Origin: JAVJSD01 sp040219575
GTDB lineage: Bacteria; Planctomycetota; Planctomycetia; Pirellulales; Pirellulaceae
DNA length: 64,000 bases
Assembly: GCA_040219575.1 (NCBI GenBank)
Contig: JAVJSD010000120.1
Span: 124,001-188,000, forward strand
Reading direction: 5' to 3'
Shown here: in pieces, positions 32,057 to 40,545 of the stretch
Position numbering within the stretch: the first letter of the stretch is position 1
How the letters are laid out: every line of letters begins with the position of its first letter
Notes under the pieces: generated by a model
What the model was told of the DNA's origin: nothing
The model's database searches: none
What the model saw: only the letters and a program-made list of their open reading frames with translations
Made by a program: the position numbers and the translations under genes

Positions 32057-33247
32057 TCACCCTTGCTTCTTCTCCGCCAACTCCTTCAGCGCCGCGGGCA
32101 AGGTGCCGTCGACCACGCCGCGTGAGCCGCGGCCTTCGTTGTCGATGCGGTTGTCGGCGTCGTCCTGGATCAGCGGGATGTCGGCCTTCCAGTACTTCTC
32201 GCGGTCGGCCCGGGCGGGCGCCGATAGCGGTCGGATGATGCGAAAGCCGACGCCCAGCGCGTCGCCGCTGGTGAACCACCAGGGGCTTTGCGGAAAGTTG
32301 GGGTCCTCGCTGCGCCACTCGTCGTCGCTGGAGGGGTGGCGGTAGGCGCTGCGGAGCTGTTCGGGATCGAAGTCCCACGAACCGCCGCGGACCACGCGGG
32401 GAAAAAGCTTGGTGGGCCAGTTGACGGCGTCGGAGGCCTTCGCCTTGTCGCCCTTGATGTGCGTGTAGCCGTCTTCGTTGTAGGCGTCCAACACCCACTC
32501 GGCCACGTTGCCGTGCATGTCGTACAGGCCCCAGGGGTTGGGCTTCTTCTCGCCCACCTTGTGGGTGCGGTCGTCGGCGTTGTCGAAGTACCAGGCGTAG
32601 TCGTCGAGCTTGTCGGCGTCGTCGCCGAAGGAATACGCGGTGGTGGTGCCGGCCCGGGCCGCGTATTCCCACTCGGCTTCGCTGGGCAGGCGGTAGAAGC
32701 GGCTGGTCAGCAGCGAGAGCCACTTGGTGTATTGCTTGGCGGCGAACTGGCTCATCGAGAGGGCGGGCTGCCGCGGGTGCGATCCGCTCTGAAACGTGAA
32801 CGTGGGGTCGTACAGGTTCGAGGGGGCGGTCACCGCGTCGAGTTTGTTCTCGTCGGTCACGGGCCGCATCTTATGCGTCTGGAAGCCGCTGAAGGCGTCG
32901 CACATATCCATGTACTGCTTGTACTCGCCCCAGGTGATCTCGTAGACGCCCATCCAGAACGGCTCGACCGCGATCTCGACCTGCGGCCCTTCGCTCTTTT
33001 CACGCTTGGCCTCGTCGGCCGGGCTGCCCAGTTTGAACGTGCCGCCGGGAATCGGCAGCATCTGGTATTTCACGTCGCCGCCCGGAATCGTCGCCTCGTA
33101 GGGAACCATGAATCCCTGGTCGGTCTCGACATACGGCCCCTCGGCGGGTTTGTCCTTCACCAGGCCCAGCGGGAGCTCCTCGCTACGGAGCGAAGGCGCG
33201 ATCGTGAAGACGGCGAAGACGAGCGAAAGAATGGCGACAAAACGCAT
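32057..33247 (-). CDS. Exported SUMF1/FGE-like (formylglycine-generating fold) protein
   Basis: The product has 396 residues from ATG 33247, which is preceded by AAGG and starts a signal peptide (MRFVAILSLVFAVFTIAPSLRSEE). The body (about residues 50-370) has the C-type-lectin-like FGE-sulfatase fold: PIPGGTFKLGSP, FWMGVYEITWGEYKQYM, RLPSEAEWEYAARAGT, NPWGLYDMHGNVAEWVLD, VVRGGSWDFDP, LRSAYRH and GFRIIRPL. The paired catalytic cysteines of true formylglycine-generating enzymes are not evident near the C-terminus, so it is more likely a binding or non-canonical member. It is one of many such paralogues typical of planctomycetes. Confidence 0.88.
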   Translation of the reverse strand: MRFVAILSLVFAVFTIAPSLRSEELPLGLVKDKPAEGPYVETDQGFMVPYEATIPGGDVKYQMLPIPGGTFKLGSPADEAKREKSEGPQVEIAVEPFWMGVYEITWGEYKQYMDMCDAFSGFQTHKMRPVTDENKLDAVTAPSNLYDPTFTFQSGSHPRQPALSMSQFAAKQYTKWLSLLTSRFYRLPSEAEWEYAARAGTTTAYSFGDDADKLDDYAWYFDNADDRTHKVGEKKPNPWGLYDMHGNVAEWVLDAYNEDGYTHIKGDKAKASDAVNWPTKLFPRVVRGGSWDFDPEQLRSAYRHPSSDDEWRSEDPNFPQSPWWFTSGDALGVGFRIIRPLSAPARADREKYWKADIPLIQDDADNRIDNEGRGSRGVVDGTLPAALKELAEKKQG

Positions 33248-33537
33248 CGGAGAACCTTGTTCTTTGGGCTGAGGAGATTCCATGCTGGCGGGCCGCGCCG
33301 CGAGGCGGCGACCGCCTCCTCTAGTTTACGTCGATTTGTGGCGTTGCGGGAGGCTTGTTCCCCCGATGCGGGCGACATCGGCTGCGGGTGGCCGGAAGAA
33401 CCGCAGGGCGCTGCGGTAGACGCGCGCCAGGGCGGATCGAATCGCGAGCCCGGTCGTCCGTTTGCGCGGCGTCTGAGAACTGCCGGATCAGCGTACCTCG
33501 ATCCGGCCTGCATTCGCTGACGTCGCGGTCGACACTG

Positions 33538-35310
33538 CTACGGGGATTGGAGGCGGGTCGCCATCGCCCGATCCGCGTCGGACGCGGCCTTGTTCCCGAG
33601 CGCCTCGTGCGATTTTGCTCTTCCGCCGTAGGGCAGCGGACTATTGGGCTCGAGCGCGATGCTGCGCGTGTAGCTGTCGATTGCCGGTTGATGTTCGCCC
33701 TGATCGGCGTACATCGAGCCCAGCAGGAAATAGTTTTCCGCGTTGTTCGGTTCGAGTTCGATGGCCCGTTTGATGTCGGCGACGGCGGGCTCGAGTTGGT
33801 CGTTGTCGTCGTGGATCGCGCAGCGGGCGACGTAGTTCTCGGGGTCATCGGGCTCGAGTTCGATGGCTTGTTTCAGATCGGCCAGCGCCTTGTCGAGTTC
33901 TTTGAGCCTGTTGTGGACCAGGCCTCGCCAGCGATAAGCGCGAGCCGATTCGGGTTCGATATCGAGAATCGCGGAGTAGTCAGCGACCGCCTGTTTGAAG
34001 TCGCCTGCCTGTTCATGAGCAAAGCCGCGATCACGCAAAGCGGCGACGTCTTTCGGCGCCAGGCTCAGCGCCTTGTCGAGATCGGCGATCGCCTTCTCCG
34101 TTTTCTTCTGTTCGAGATAGAGAGCACCGCGGATCGCGTACGCCTCAGCGAGGTCGTCTTGCAGTTCGATCGCCTTCTCCAGGTCGGCCATGGTGCGGCT
34201 CAATGCTTGTTGCGGATCGACCACGCCCCGCAGTGCACCGTACACTTTCGCCCGAGACAGATACGCCGCTGGGTCGTCCGGCTTGGCGGAGATAGCCGCG
34301 CCGAGTTTCTCCAGCAACCCGCGGATCCGCTCCCCGGCCTCCTGACTGCGTGGAAGACTCCGAGTCGGGTCGTTGCGCAGCACGGCCACACAGTCACGCG
34401 TGGCCGCTTCGTAGTTGTCGAGCGCCAGGTGGATCGTCACCCGTTCGGCAAGCGTCGTCACTTCACTGGGCACGGCCTCCAGCACCTCGTCCAAGTCGGC
34501 CAGGGCCGCTTTCGCGGCTTCGACGTTCAACTTCCCGATGACATCCCGTCTGACGCGCAGGATGCCGCGCAGGTTGAGCAGTTGCAAACGCAGGTTCCGC
34601 GGCGGGTTCAGCGCGAGCGCGGCGGTGTAGTCGTCGATGGCGGCGTCGACGTCGCCGGATCGGTCGTGCGCCATCCCTCGCATGCGCAGCGTCTCGGGAT
34701 CGTGCGGCGCTGCCTCCAGCGCGTGGTTCAAGTCGGCGAGCACCTCCTCGAAGTTTTGTCGGCCGGGCTGGAACAATCGCTCCGAAGCGCGTTCCTTGCG
34801 GGCCTCGACGAAGTCGCCGTCCAACTCGATCGCCTTGTCGACGTCCTCGCTCGCTCCCAACGCGTCGCCGGTGCTGCGTCGCAGCAGGCAGCGCATCAGA
34901 TAGGCGGAGGCGTCGTCGGGCGCGAGTTTGATCAGGGCGTCGAGATCGCGCCGCGCGGCGGTTGGATCCTGTTGGTGTTGGGCGACCAGCAGCGCCCGCC
35001 ACCGCAGCGCCTCGCGCGACTTCGGATCGAGTTCGACCGCCTTGTCGAGATCCGCGATGGCCAACTGCGAATTGAGGAACATGTGCAACTTCGCCCGCTC
35101 GAGGAACGCCGGCGCGAAGTCCGCCTGCCGCTCGATGGCTGTGTTGAATTGCTCGATGGCGGCCAGGATGTCGCCGGACTGGGCGAATTGCCGTCCTTTT
35201 TCCAAGGCCTGTTGGGCCGAATCGTTCGCGGCTTCGACGGCGTCGCCGTGGAAAACGGCGGTCAGTAGGACCACAATCGTGGCGAGATTCCGGCAACGGT
35301 CAGCAAGCAT
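33538..35310 (-). CDS. Exported tetratricopeptide repeat protein
   Basis: The 590-residue protein has a signal peptide (LATIVVLLTAVFHGDAVEA). About fourteen TPR-like helical pairs run almost to the C-terminus, e.g. AIADLDKAVELDPKSREALR, ADYSAILDIEPESARAYRWR, ALADLKQAIELEPDDPENY and AVADIKRAIELEPNNAENYF. TPR arrays are protein-binding superhelices, so this is likely a periplasmic scaffold. A middle segment (about 290-345) departs from the repeat pattern. The gene is divergent from the BlaI-M56 pair across a 197-bp gap. Its 3' end lies about 290 bases from the FGE-like gene, and the gap between them (33248-33537) has no recognised feature. Confidence 0.88.
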   Translation of the reverse strand: MLADRCRNLATIVVLLTAVFHGDAVEAANDSAQQALEKGRQFAQSGDILAAIEQFNTAIERQADFAPAFLERAKLHMFLNSQLAIADLDKAVELDPKSREALRWRALLVAQHQQDPTAARRDLDALIKLAPDDASAYLMRCLLRRSTGDALGASEDVDKAIELDGDFVEARKERASERLFQPGRQNFEEVLADLNHALEAAPHDPETLRMRGMAHDRSGDVDAAIDDYTAALALNPPRNLRLQLLNLRGILRVRRDVIGKLNVEAAKAALADLDEVLEAVPSEVTTLAERVTIHLALDNYEAATRDCVAVLRNDPTRSLPRSQEAGERIRGLLEKLGAAISAKPDDPAAYLSRAKVYGALRGVVDPQQALSRTMADLEKAIELQDDLAEAYAIRGALYLEQKKTEKAIADLDKALSLAPKDVAALRDRGFAHEQAGDFKQAVADYSAILDIEPESARAYRWRGLVHNRLKELDKALADLKQAIELEPDDPENYVARCAIHDDNDQLEPAVADIKRAIELEPNNAENYFLLGSMYADQGEHQPAIDSYTRSIALEPNSPLPYGGRAKSHEALGNKAASDADRAMATRLQSP

Positions 35311-35427
35311 CGGCGCAACTCCTCGGCCGCTCGGTGGTCAAAACTCGCCCCCAATCTGCTGCGGTATTGTAGTTCACCCGCGTCAGGCGAGAAAATCGAT
35401 CCTGCATGATGATCCTGCATGATGACG

Positions 35428-35456
35428 TTGACTCAAACCGGGGCGAGCAGTAATTT
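35428..35456 (+). promoter_or_regulatory. Promoter of the BlaI-M56 operon
   Basis: TTGACT (35428-35433), a 17-base spacer and TAATTT (35451-35456) lie 52 bases before the blaI-like ATG. A 13-bp direct repeat GATCCTGCATGAT (two copies, about 35398-35423) stands just upstream of the -35 element. Confidence 0.55.
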
Positions 35457-35484
35457 GGTCGAACAAATTTGGTGTGGCAAATTT
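35452..35484. promoter_or_regulatory. Probable repressor operator: evenly spaced CAAATTTG half-sites
   Basis: AATTTG (35452-35457), six bases, CAAATTTG (35464-35471), six bases, then CAAATTT (35478-35484) form two adjoining dyads that share the middle site. They overlap the -10 element and the expected transcription start. This geometry suits binding of two winged-helix BlaI/MecI dimers and autorepression. The sequence differs from the classical bla operator. Confidence 0.6.
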
Positions 35485-35507
35485 TACCCCTGTGGATTTG
35501 GTGCTTC

Positions 35508-35885
35508 ATGAATCAACCTCCCGAGCTCTCGGAGCGAGAGTTGGAAGTGATGCAGGTCTTTTGGGACCAGGGTGAGGCGACCGCCATGCAGGTTCGCGAC
35601 CGTCTGGCTCAGGCGGGACTCGACCGGGCCTATGTCACGATCGCCAACCTCGTCCGACAATTGCATGACAAGGGGCTGTTGCGGCAGACGAACGACGCGC
35701 GGCCGTTCCGGTATGTGGCCCAACGATCATTCGAAGAGATTTCGCGAAACCTGGTGGGGGATCTGCTCGATCGCGTGTTCGGCGGGGCCCGGGATGAACT
35801 ATTCGCCCGACTGCTGGAACAGCGCCGCTTGACGGCCAAGGAACGGGCCGCCCTGCAACAGATACTGAAGGATCACCAACAATGA
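35508..35885 (+). CDS. BlaI/MecI-family transcriptional repressor
   Basis: The 125-residue length is normal for the family. The N-terminal winged helix is clear: LSERELEVMQVFWDQGEATAMQVRDRL, then RAYVTIANLVRQLHDKGLLRQ as recognition helix and wing (about residues 6-72). A helical C-terminal dimerisation part follows. Family members repress their own operon and are cut or released when the BlaR1/M56 sensor peptidase is activated. The stop overlaps the next gene's start (ATGA), so the two proteins are translationally coupled. The ATG at 35508 fits the family start. Confidence 0.92.
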   Translation: MNQPPELSERELEVMQVFWDQGEATAMQVRDRLAQAGLDRAYVTIANLVRQLHDKGLLRQTNDARPFRYVAQRSFEEISRNLVGDLLDRVFGGARDELFARLLEQRRLTAKERAALQQILKDHQQ

Positions 35886-38044
35886 ACACCTGGATGACTT
35901 CGTACCTGGCGTTGGGGGTGCAGATCACGTTGCTCTCGCTTGTCGCCGGCATGATTTCGGGACCGGCCATGCGGCGGGCGCCGTGGCTCGCCGCCACGGC
36001 GCTGCGGGCGACCGTGTTGTTGACCTTCGTGTTGACGGCGGCGGCACTGTGCCCCTTGCCGTCGGTGTGGCGTTTCGACCGCATGCTGGAGTGGCGCCTC
36101 GCGGCGATTGAGAGTTCTGACGGGGAAATGTCGGCGGGCGCGCCTTCCGTCAGCGGCGATTCGACGTCGCCCGCGGGCGGCGCGGATGCGGCGACGTTGC
36201 TCCAGCCGCTGCTGCGGGCGCTGACCGATTCACGTGCGGCGACCGTCTCCAACGAAAGTCCCCCCATGCTCGTTGGTCGCACGATCTTCCATGCGATGGT
36301 GGGATTGGGAATCGTGTTGGCCTGCGCGCGTTTGGGATGGGGATTGCGGGCGACGCGGCGCATCGCCGGCCGCAGTCGCGCGGTCAGCGAATCACGGCTG
36401 GAGGAGCTTCGCCGCGACCTCGCCTCCGCGCTGCCGCTTGCCACTAGTTGCCGAGTGCGCGAGTCGGACGACGTGCTTAGCGCCGCCACGATCGGCTGGC
36501 GACGCCCGGTCGTGTTGCTGGCCGCCGATTGGCGCGGCTGGGCCGACGACGAATTACGGGCGGTGCTGGCCCATGAACTCGCACATGTCGCGCGGCGCGA
36601 CTGCCTGCTGTCGCTGTTGGCCGGCGTATTGTCGGCCGTGAACTTCTATCACCCACTGCTGTGGCGGCTGAAGCGTCGTTTGATGCTGGCCCAGGAACTG
36701 GTGGCTGACCAGACGGCCTGTTCCTGCTTTCCGAGTGAATCCGACTACCTCGTCGCTGTCTCGCGACTCGCGCTGCGTGTGGACGCGCAGCGTACGCCGA
36801 TCGGAACGCTTTCGTTTTCCGATAGTTTCACCACGCTCCTGAGGAGAATCGAGATGCTAGAGAACAAGGATGTTCGCCGGTTACGTCGCTCACGGCCGAT
36901 TGCAACCTTGCTGGTTGTCGCCGCGCTGCTGGGCGCGGCGGTCGCCGCCTCGTCGTTGCGGTTCAGCCACGCGCAAGAGAATTCGCCGGTGATGCAGGCC
37001 GCCCCGGACATTGTCCCCAACCAGGCGGACGAAACCCGACCGCCGATCGATCTCACATACTTAACCGCCGAGAACCAAGGGTTCTGGTCCCTTCGCCCCA
37101 GCGTCGTCTTCACGCGGGAGGATATGCGCCAGCAGCGGACCGTCATCGACGCGCTGGCGAACCAATGGCTGCAAGCGCATGGCTTGGCCGAAGACGTTCG
37201 CTTCTCGATCGCCGACATTGAACAGGCCTCGGGTCCCGTGCTCATCAAAGGGCTCGATCCCCAAGCAACTCCCGGCCAACGGGGGCAAGTTCAATTCGGA
37301 ATCGGTGCGCTGCGGACGACACGCGCCTACGCGTGGGGCGACCTGCTCCTTCCGCTCGGCGTCGATGGGAAAGCGACGACGCGGCGCGGCATGCGGATCA
37401 TTGAGTGGAAGGAAGCGCCTCTGCCGCCGTTGGGCCCGAACAAGGCGATGGTAATGCCGGACGACCGCACCCTGTTGCCCTCGTGGACCGCGGAAACGAT
37501 CGACGAGCAGCAGGCCGCGGCCGACGCGCGACCCGCGAAGCAGGACGCTGAGATGCTGGCCTGCTGGCGCGAAGTCGAGTCATCCCTGATGGCGATGATG
37601 CTCGACAATCGCAATGGGCGTTGGACGGTGAACACCGTTGAGCCCGAAGAGGAACTGCCCCTGATGGTGTACATCAAGCTGTGCCGCTATGCCGCCATCG
37701 GGCTGGATGTGCAGGGCGATCAGCTCTCCTTGCGGATCGTCGCCGAATGTGAATCTGCGGAGACGGCGCGTGAATTCGCCGAGCAGCTTGCTGAGGAGTT
37801 GCCTGCACTACGGACGAAGGCCCGCGAAGCGCTCCATCAAGCGGAGGTCGATGAGGACTTCAACGAGTATGCGAAAGTCGGCATTGACTACGCCAAGATG
37901 CTCGTGGCGCTGGGCGACAGCGTCCGTGTGCATCGCGACGGGCGGCGGCTGCGGATAACGGCGCAAGGCCGTATCGCCTTCGGCGATGTGGCCGCCATCT
38001 ACCTGGCGGAGATCGTCGGTGCGGACCTCGACGACGTTCGGTAG
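35882..38044 (+). CDS. M56 (BlaR1-like) membrane metallopeptidase with novel C-terminal domain
   Basis: The 720-residue protein has N-terminal membrane helices (about residues 6-60), a long extracytoplasmic Ser/Ala loop, a helix near 138-155, and the zinc motif HELAH at 231-235. After it come NFYHPLLWRLKRRLMLAQE and ELVADQTA, supplying the third ligand. A further helix lies near 340-360. BlaR1-type sensors degrade or trigger loss of their BlaI repressor. The 330-residue extracytoplasmic C-terminus has no penicillin-binding-like SxxK domain that I can see, so the ligand is unlikely to be a beta-lactam. It is the second gene of the 35508 operon. Confidence 0.88.
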   Translation: MNTWMTSYLALGVQITLLSLVAGMISGPAMRRAPWLAATALRATVLLTFVLTAAALCPLPSVWRFDRMLEWRLAAIESSDGEMSAGAPSVSGDSTSPAGGADAATLLQPLLRALTDSRAATVSNESPPMLVGRTIFHAMVGLGIVLACARLGWGLRATRRIAGRSRAVSESRLEELRRDLASALPLATSCRVRESDDVLSAATIGWRRPVVLLAADWRGWADDELRAVLAHELAHVARRDCLLSLLAGVLSAVNFYHPLLWRLKRRLMLAQELVADQTACSCFPSESDYLVAVSRLALRVDAQRTPIGTLSFSDSFTTLLRRIEMLENKDVRRLRRSRPIATLLVVAALLGAAVAASSLRFSHAQENSPVMQAAPDIVPNQADETRPPIDLTYLTAENQGFWSLRPSVVFTREDMRQQRTVIDALANQWLQAHGLAEDVRFSIADIEQASGPVLIKGLDPQATPGQRGQVQFGIGALRTTRAYAWGDLLLPLGVDGKATTRRGMRIIEWKEAPLPPLGPNKAMVMPDDRTLLPSWTAETIDEQQAAADARPAKQDAEMLACWREVESSLMAMMLDNRNGRWTVNTVEPEEELPLMVYIKLCRYAAIGLDVQGDQLSLRIVAECESAETAREFAEQLAEELPALRTKAREALHQAEVDEDFNEYAKVGIDYAKMLVALGDSVRVHRDGRRLRITAQGRIAFGDVAAIYLAEIVGADLDDVR

Positions 38045-38172
38045 GGGGTTTCCCCGTAAATCAACCGTCAAGAATGCGCGCTCGTCGCGCTCATTTTGAG
38101 GCCATTCGGGACGCCAGTGGCGCCCGATCGGTTCCGGTTTCGCCGGGCTGAGTGTCGGAACCAAGAAAAGCA

Positions 38173-38201
38173 GAAGGGCGTCCCAAATCGGGACGCCCTT
38201 C
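38173..38201. terminator. Strong bidirectional terminator hairpin
   Basis: GAAGGGCGTCCC (38173-38184) pairs perfectly with GGGACGCCCTTC (38190-38201) around the loop AAATC. On the minus strand it is followed by a T-rich tract (tgcttttcttgg), so it chiefly ends the 38230-38460 gene. From the other side it can end the M56 transcript. Confidence 0.8.
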
Positions 38202-38229
38202 GTTCATCCAGAAGGTGATTCCTTCGGCG

Positions 38230-38460
38230 TTACTCGCGGGGGCGAACCGCGCCCGTCAGGCCGGAGTAGTCGACGCGGTCGGCGTTGTGCCACAGGGGCT
38301 GGCCTTCCTCGACGCGGCGACGCAGGATTTCGATCTTCTCGTCCGAGCCGGCGGGGGCGTCGGTGGGCGAGAACTCGTTGGACTCCGCCGGGGCGAAGTC
38401 CTCGTCGTGTCCATACTTGAGGATCGCCTCGAACACGTTGGAAACTTTCTTGCTGGCCAT
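38230..38460 (-). CDS. Small conserved planctomycete-type protein
   Basis: The 76-residue cytoplasmic protein starts MASKKVSNVFEAILKYG. It ends in a motif I have seen in planctomycete small proteins: IEILRRRVEEGQPLWHNADRV followed by DYSGLTGAVRPRE. The acidic middle is Pro/Ala-rich. No function is recognised. An AGGACGA stretch precedes the ATG. It has its own perfect terminator 28 bases downstream, supporting a real, separately transcribed gene. Confidence 0.7.
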   Translation of the reverse strand: MASKKVSNVFEAILKYGHDEDFAPAESNEFSPTDAPAGSDEKIEILRRRVEEGQPLWHNADRVDYSGLTGAVRPRE

Positions 38461-39188
38461 CTTCTGTGTCGTCCTCTTTTACAATTGCCGGGCTGTGGGT
38501 GGTTCAGAGCTTCCCAGGTGCGGAAACGAAACGATCGCTTTTCCAACCAAGGTCACGCGGGAAGAGCCCAGTCGATTTTTCTCGAGTTAACAAACATCCT
38601 TTGGCAGAATCGTTCGGGTCGCGGAGGGGAGGGCACTCTTCCTGAGCAATGTCCGCAGGTGGGGAATCGAAACTGCTAATATCAAGTCGCCCCATTATTT
38701 TCGCATGCGGTCGAAAGTCAAGCATTTCCGAAGTTTTTTTCATGAAGTTCTCGCCGCCCAACCCTATGCTGTGCCAGCACGTTACGTCGCCGGGCGCGGT
38801 TTGCCCGACCGACAAATGCGCAAGCAACCATTTATTTGAACATTCGCGGCGGGCGGTTTTTGGCGGCGGGATTTGCTCAGGGAAATTCCACCGCCCTTAC
38901 GCTCCGCGAAGCGGTGGAAAAACTGTCTTTACTTTGGCTTCCACCCTGGCGGGGAAAACGGCCGGATGAGGGCGATTCGACCGATTCGGGCTCTGCAGGA
39001 CGCCTTGGGCGTCGGGAGCCGGCGATTGTGAAGGCGGAGGAAACACCCTAAATTTTTTTTGGACACCTCGCCTAGGGCGCGTTGGCGCCCCGCCGATCGA
39101 TTGAGCGGTTCTTGCCGGCTCGTAAACCTTGTTTTGTGCTCAACTTCATTCCTGGCGGGTTGAAAGCCCGCCCTACGATGGATGGACG
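38461..39188. other. Long gap without a recognised gene
   Basis: These 728 bases have lower GC than neighbouring genes, several short T-runs (for example TTTTTTT near 38735 and eight T near 39053) and a small CTCCGCGAAGCGG hairpin near 38904. Short open frames are present on both strands, but none has a convincing ribosome binding site or protein-like composition. Just before mnmA, GGCGGG-TTGAAAG-CCCGCC (about 39154-39172) is another small palindrome. The upstream promoter of the 76-residue gene must lie here, but I cannot place it. Confidence 0.5.
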
Positions 39189-40304
39189 ATGTCGCGTGTA
39201 GTTCTCGCCATGTCGGGCGGCGTCGACAGCAGCGTCGCCGCCCATCTGCTCCGCCAGCAGGGCCACGAGGTGGTCGGCGTGTTCATGCGCCATGGTGAGG
39301 ACTCGCCGGCGGCGGCCTGTGGTGTGGAGGGCGGCTCGTCGTCGCTGCCGATCGTCAGTTCACGGCTGGACCACAAGCAGGGCTGCTGCAGCGCCTCCGA
39401 CGCCGAGGACGCCCGGCGCGTCGCCGACAGGCTTGATATTCCCTTCTATGCGCTCAATCTCCAGGAGGAATTCGGCCGCATCATCGATTACTTCGTGGAC
39501 GAGTACACGGCCGGCCGCACGCCCAATCCCTGCGTGATGTGCAATAACTGGCTGAAGTTCGGCAAGCTGTTCGACTACGCCGACTCGGTGGGGGCCGAGT
39601 ATGTGGCCACGGGACACTATGCGCGGCTGTCAAGTGCCGACGACGGCGGTGCGCCCGCCCTGCGTTGCGGCGTCGACGGTTCGAAGGACCAGTCGTACGT
39701 GCTGTTCGGCATCGACCGCGAGCGGTTGTCGCGGATGCTGCTGCCGGTGGGGGGCTACCGCAAGACCGAGATTCGCCGTCTGGCCGGCGAGACCGGACTG
39801 CGGGTGGCCGACAAGCGCGACAGCCAGGAAATCTGTTTCGTCACCTCGGGCAAGCACGCCGAATTCATCCGCGGCCGCCGCCACGATCTCGATACCGCCG
39901 GCGAGTTTGTGACCACCGACGGCCGCGTCGTCGGCCGGCATGCGGGCATCGAGCAGTTCACCGTCGGGCAGCGGAAGGGGCTGGGCATCGCGTTGGGTGA
40001 GCCGCATTTTGTCGTCCGCATCGACGCCGACAGCCGCCGCGTGGTGCTGGGCCGCAAGGAGGAACTGGGCCGCGAGACGCTGACCGCCCGCCGCACGAAC
40101 TGGCTGATCGATCCACCCAGTGGACCGTTTCGATGTCGGGCGAAGATTCGCTACAACAGCGAGGCGGCCGCCGCCAGCGCGGAAGTGTTGCCGCAGGGGC
40201 GGTTGCGGGTGACGTTCGACGAGCCGCGCTTCGGCGTCGCGCCGGGACAGGCGGTGGTTTGTTATGACGGCGACCGCGTGCTGGGCGGCGGTTGGATTGA
40301 GTAG
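39189..40304 (+). CDS. mnmA: tRNA-uridine 2-sulfurtransferase MnmA
   Basis: The 371-residue product is the normal size. The ATG at 39189 gives the family start MSRVVLAMSGGVDSS, with the PP-loop SGGVDSS at residues 9-15. Catalytic cysteines are visible as TPNPCVMCN (Cys115) and QEICFV (Cys216). A VATGHYARL block and a C-terminal EQFTVGQRKGLGIALGEP segment are also typical. The enzyme thiolates U34 in the wobble position of Lys, Glu and Gln tRNAs, using sulfur from a cysteine desulfurase relay. It stands alone. Its TAG stop merges with the following GTGAGTAG repeat. Confidence 0.95.
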   Translation: MSRVVLAMSGGVDSSVAAHLLRQQGHEVVGVFMRHGEDSPAAACGVEGGSSSLPIVSSRLDHKQGCCSASDAEDARRVADRLDIPFYALNLQEEFGRIIDYFVDEYTAGRTPNPCVMCNNWLKFGKLFDYADSVGAEYVATGHYARLSSADDGGAPALRCGVDGSKDQSYVLFGIDRERLSRMLLPVGGYRKTEIRRLAGETGLRVADKRDSQEICFVTSGKHAEFIRGRRHDLDTAGEFVTTDGRVVGRHAGIEQFTVGQRKGLGIALGEPHFVVRIDADSRRVVLGRKEELGRETLTARRTNWLIDPPSGPFRCRAKIRYNSEAAAASAEVLPQGRLRVTFDEPRFGVAPGQAVVCYDGDRVLGGGWIE

Positions 40305-40382
40305 GTGAGTAGGTGAGTAGGTGAGTAGGTGAGTAGGTGAGTAGGTGAGTAGGTGAGTGGTGAGTAGGTGAGTGGTGAGTGG
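40299..40382. repeat. GTGAGTAG octamer / GTGAGTG heptamer tandem repeat
   Basis: Six perfect GTGAGTAG octamers (40305-40352), preceded by a partial copy that includes the mnmA stop codon, are followed by mixed GTGAGTG heptamers and one more octamer up to about 40381. The same two units, in both orientations, recur at 60008-60143. Confidence 0.9.
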
Positions 40383-40427
40383 ACGCGGCGTCGTTTCCGA
40401 TGATTCGGCGGCGTTGGGACCCGAGCT

Positions 40428-40527
40428 CCCCAAGCCGACGGCTTTGCCGTCGTCGTCGTCGTTCCATGGACGCAGGCGGTGAAACCAATTCGATTCGACC
40501 TCGCGACGGCGGAGCCGTCGGCTTGGG
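40428..40527. repeat. Dispersed inverted repeat (CCAAGCCGACGGC family)
   Basis: CCCAAGCCGACGGC...GCCGTC (40428-40451) and its complement GACGGC...GCCGTCGGCTTGGG (40505-40527) form a long stem. The family is shared with 41514-41578, about 60080-60102 and about 62197-62226. Confidence 0.8.
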
Positions 40528-40545
40528 GGGGCGTGGGCGCGACGG

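Noticed and set aside
32057..33247. Genuine formylglycine-generating enzyme
   Set aside because: The fold motifs are present, but the C-terminal paired cysteines needed for catalysis are not evident.
35882..38044. Beta-lactam resistance sensor BlaR1 in the strict sense
   Set aside because: The M56 peptidase part fits, but no SxxK/SxN/KTG penicillin-binding motifs are visible in the C-terminal domain.
38504..38827. Minus-strand gene of 107 codons upstream of the 76-residue protein
   Set aside because: No ribosome binding site, unremarkable composition without domain-like patterns, and the region reads as a low-GC intergenic stretch.
38836..39051. Small plus-strand gene before mnmA
   Set aside because: The start is unsupported and the peptide has random-looking Gly/Arg/Ser content; no conserved feature could be named.
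40299..40382. CRISPR-like or coding repeat
   Set aside because: Units are 7-8 bp with no spacers, and every frame is quickly stopped because the unit contains TAG or TGA.
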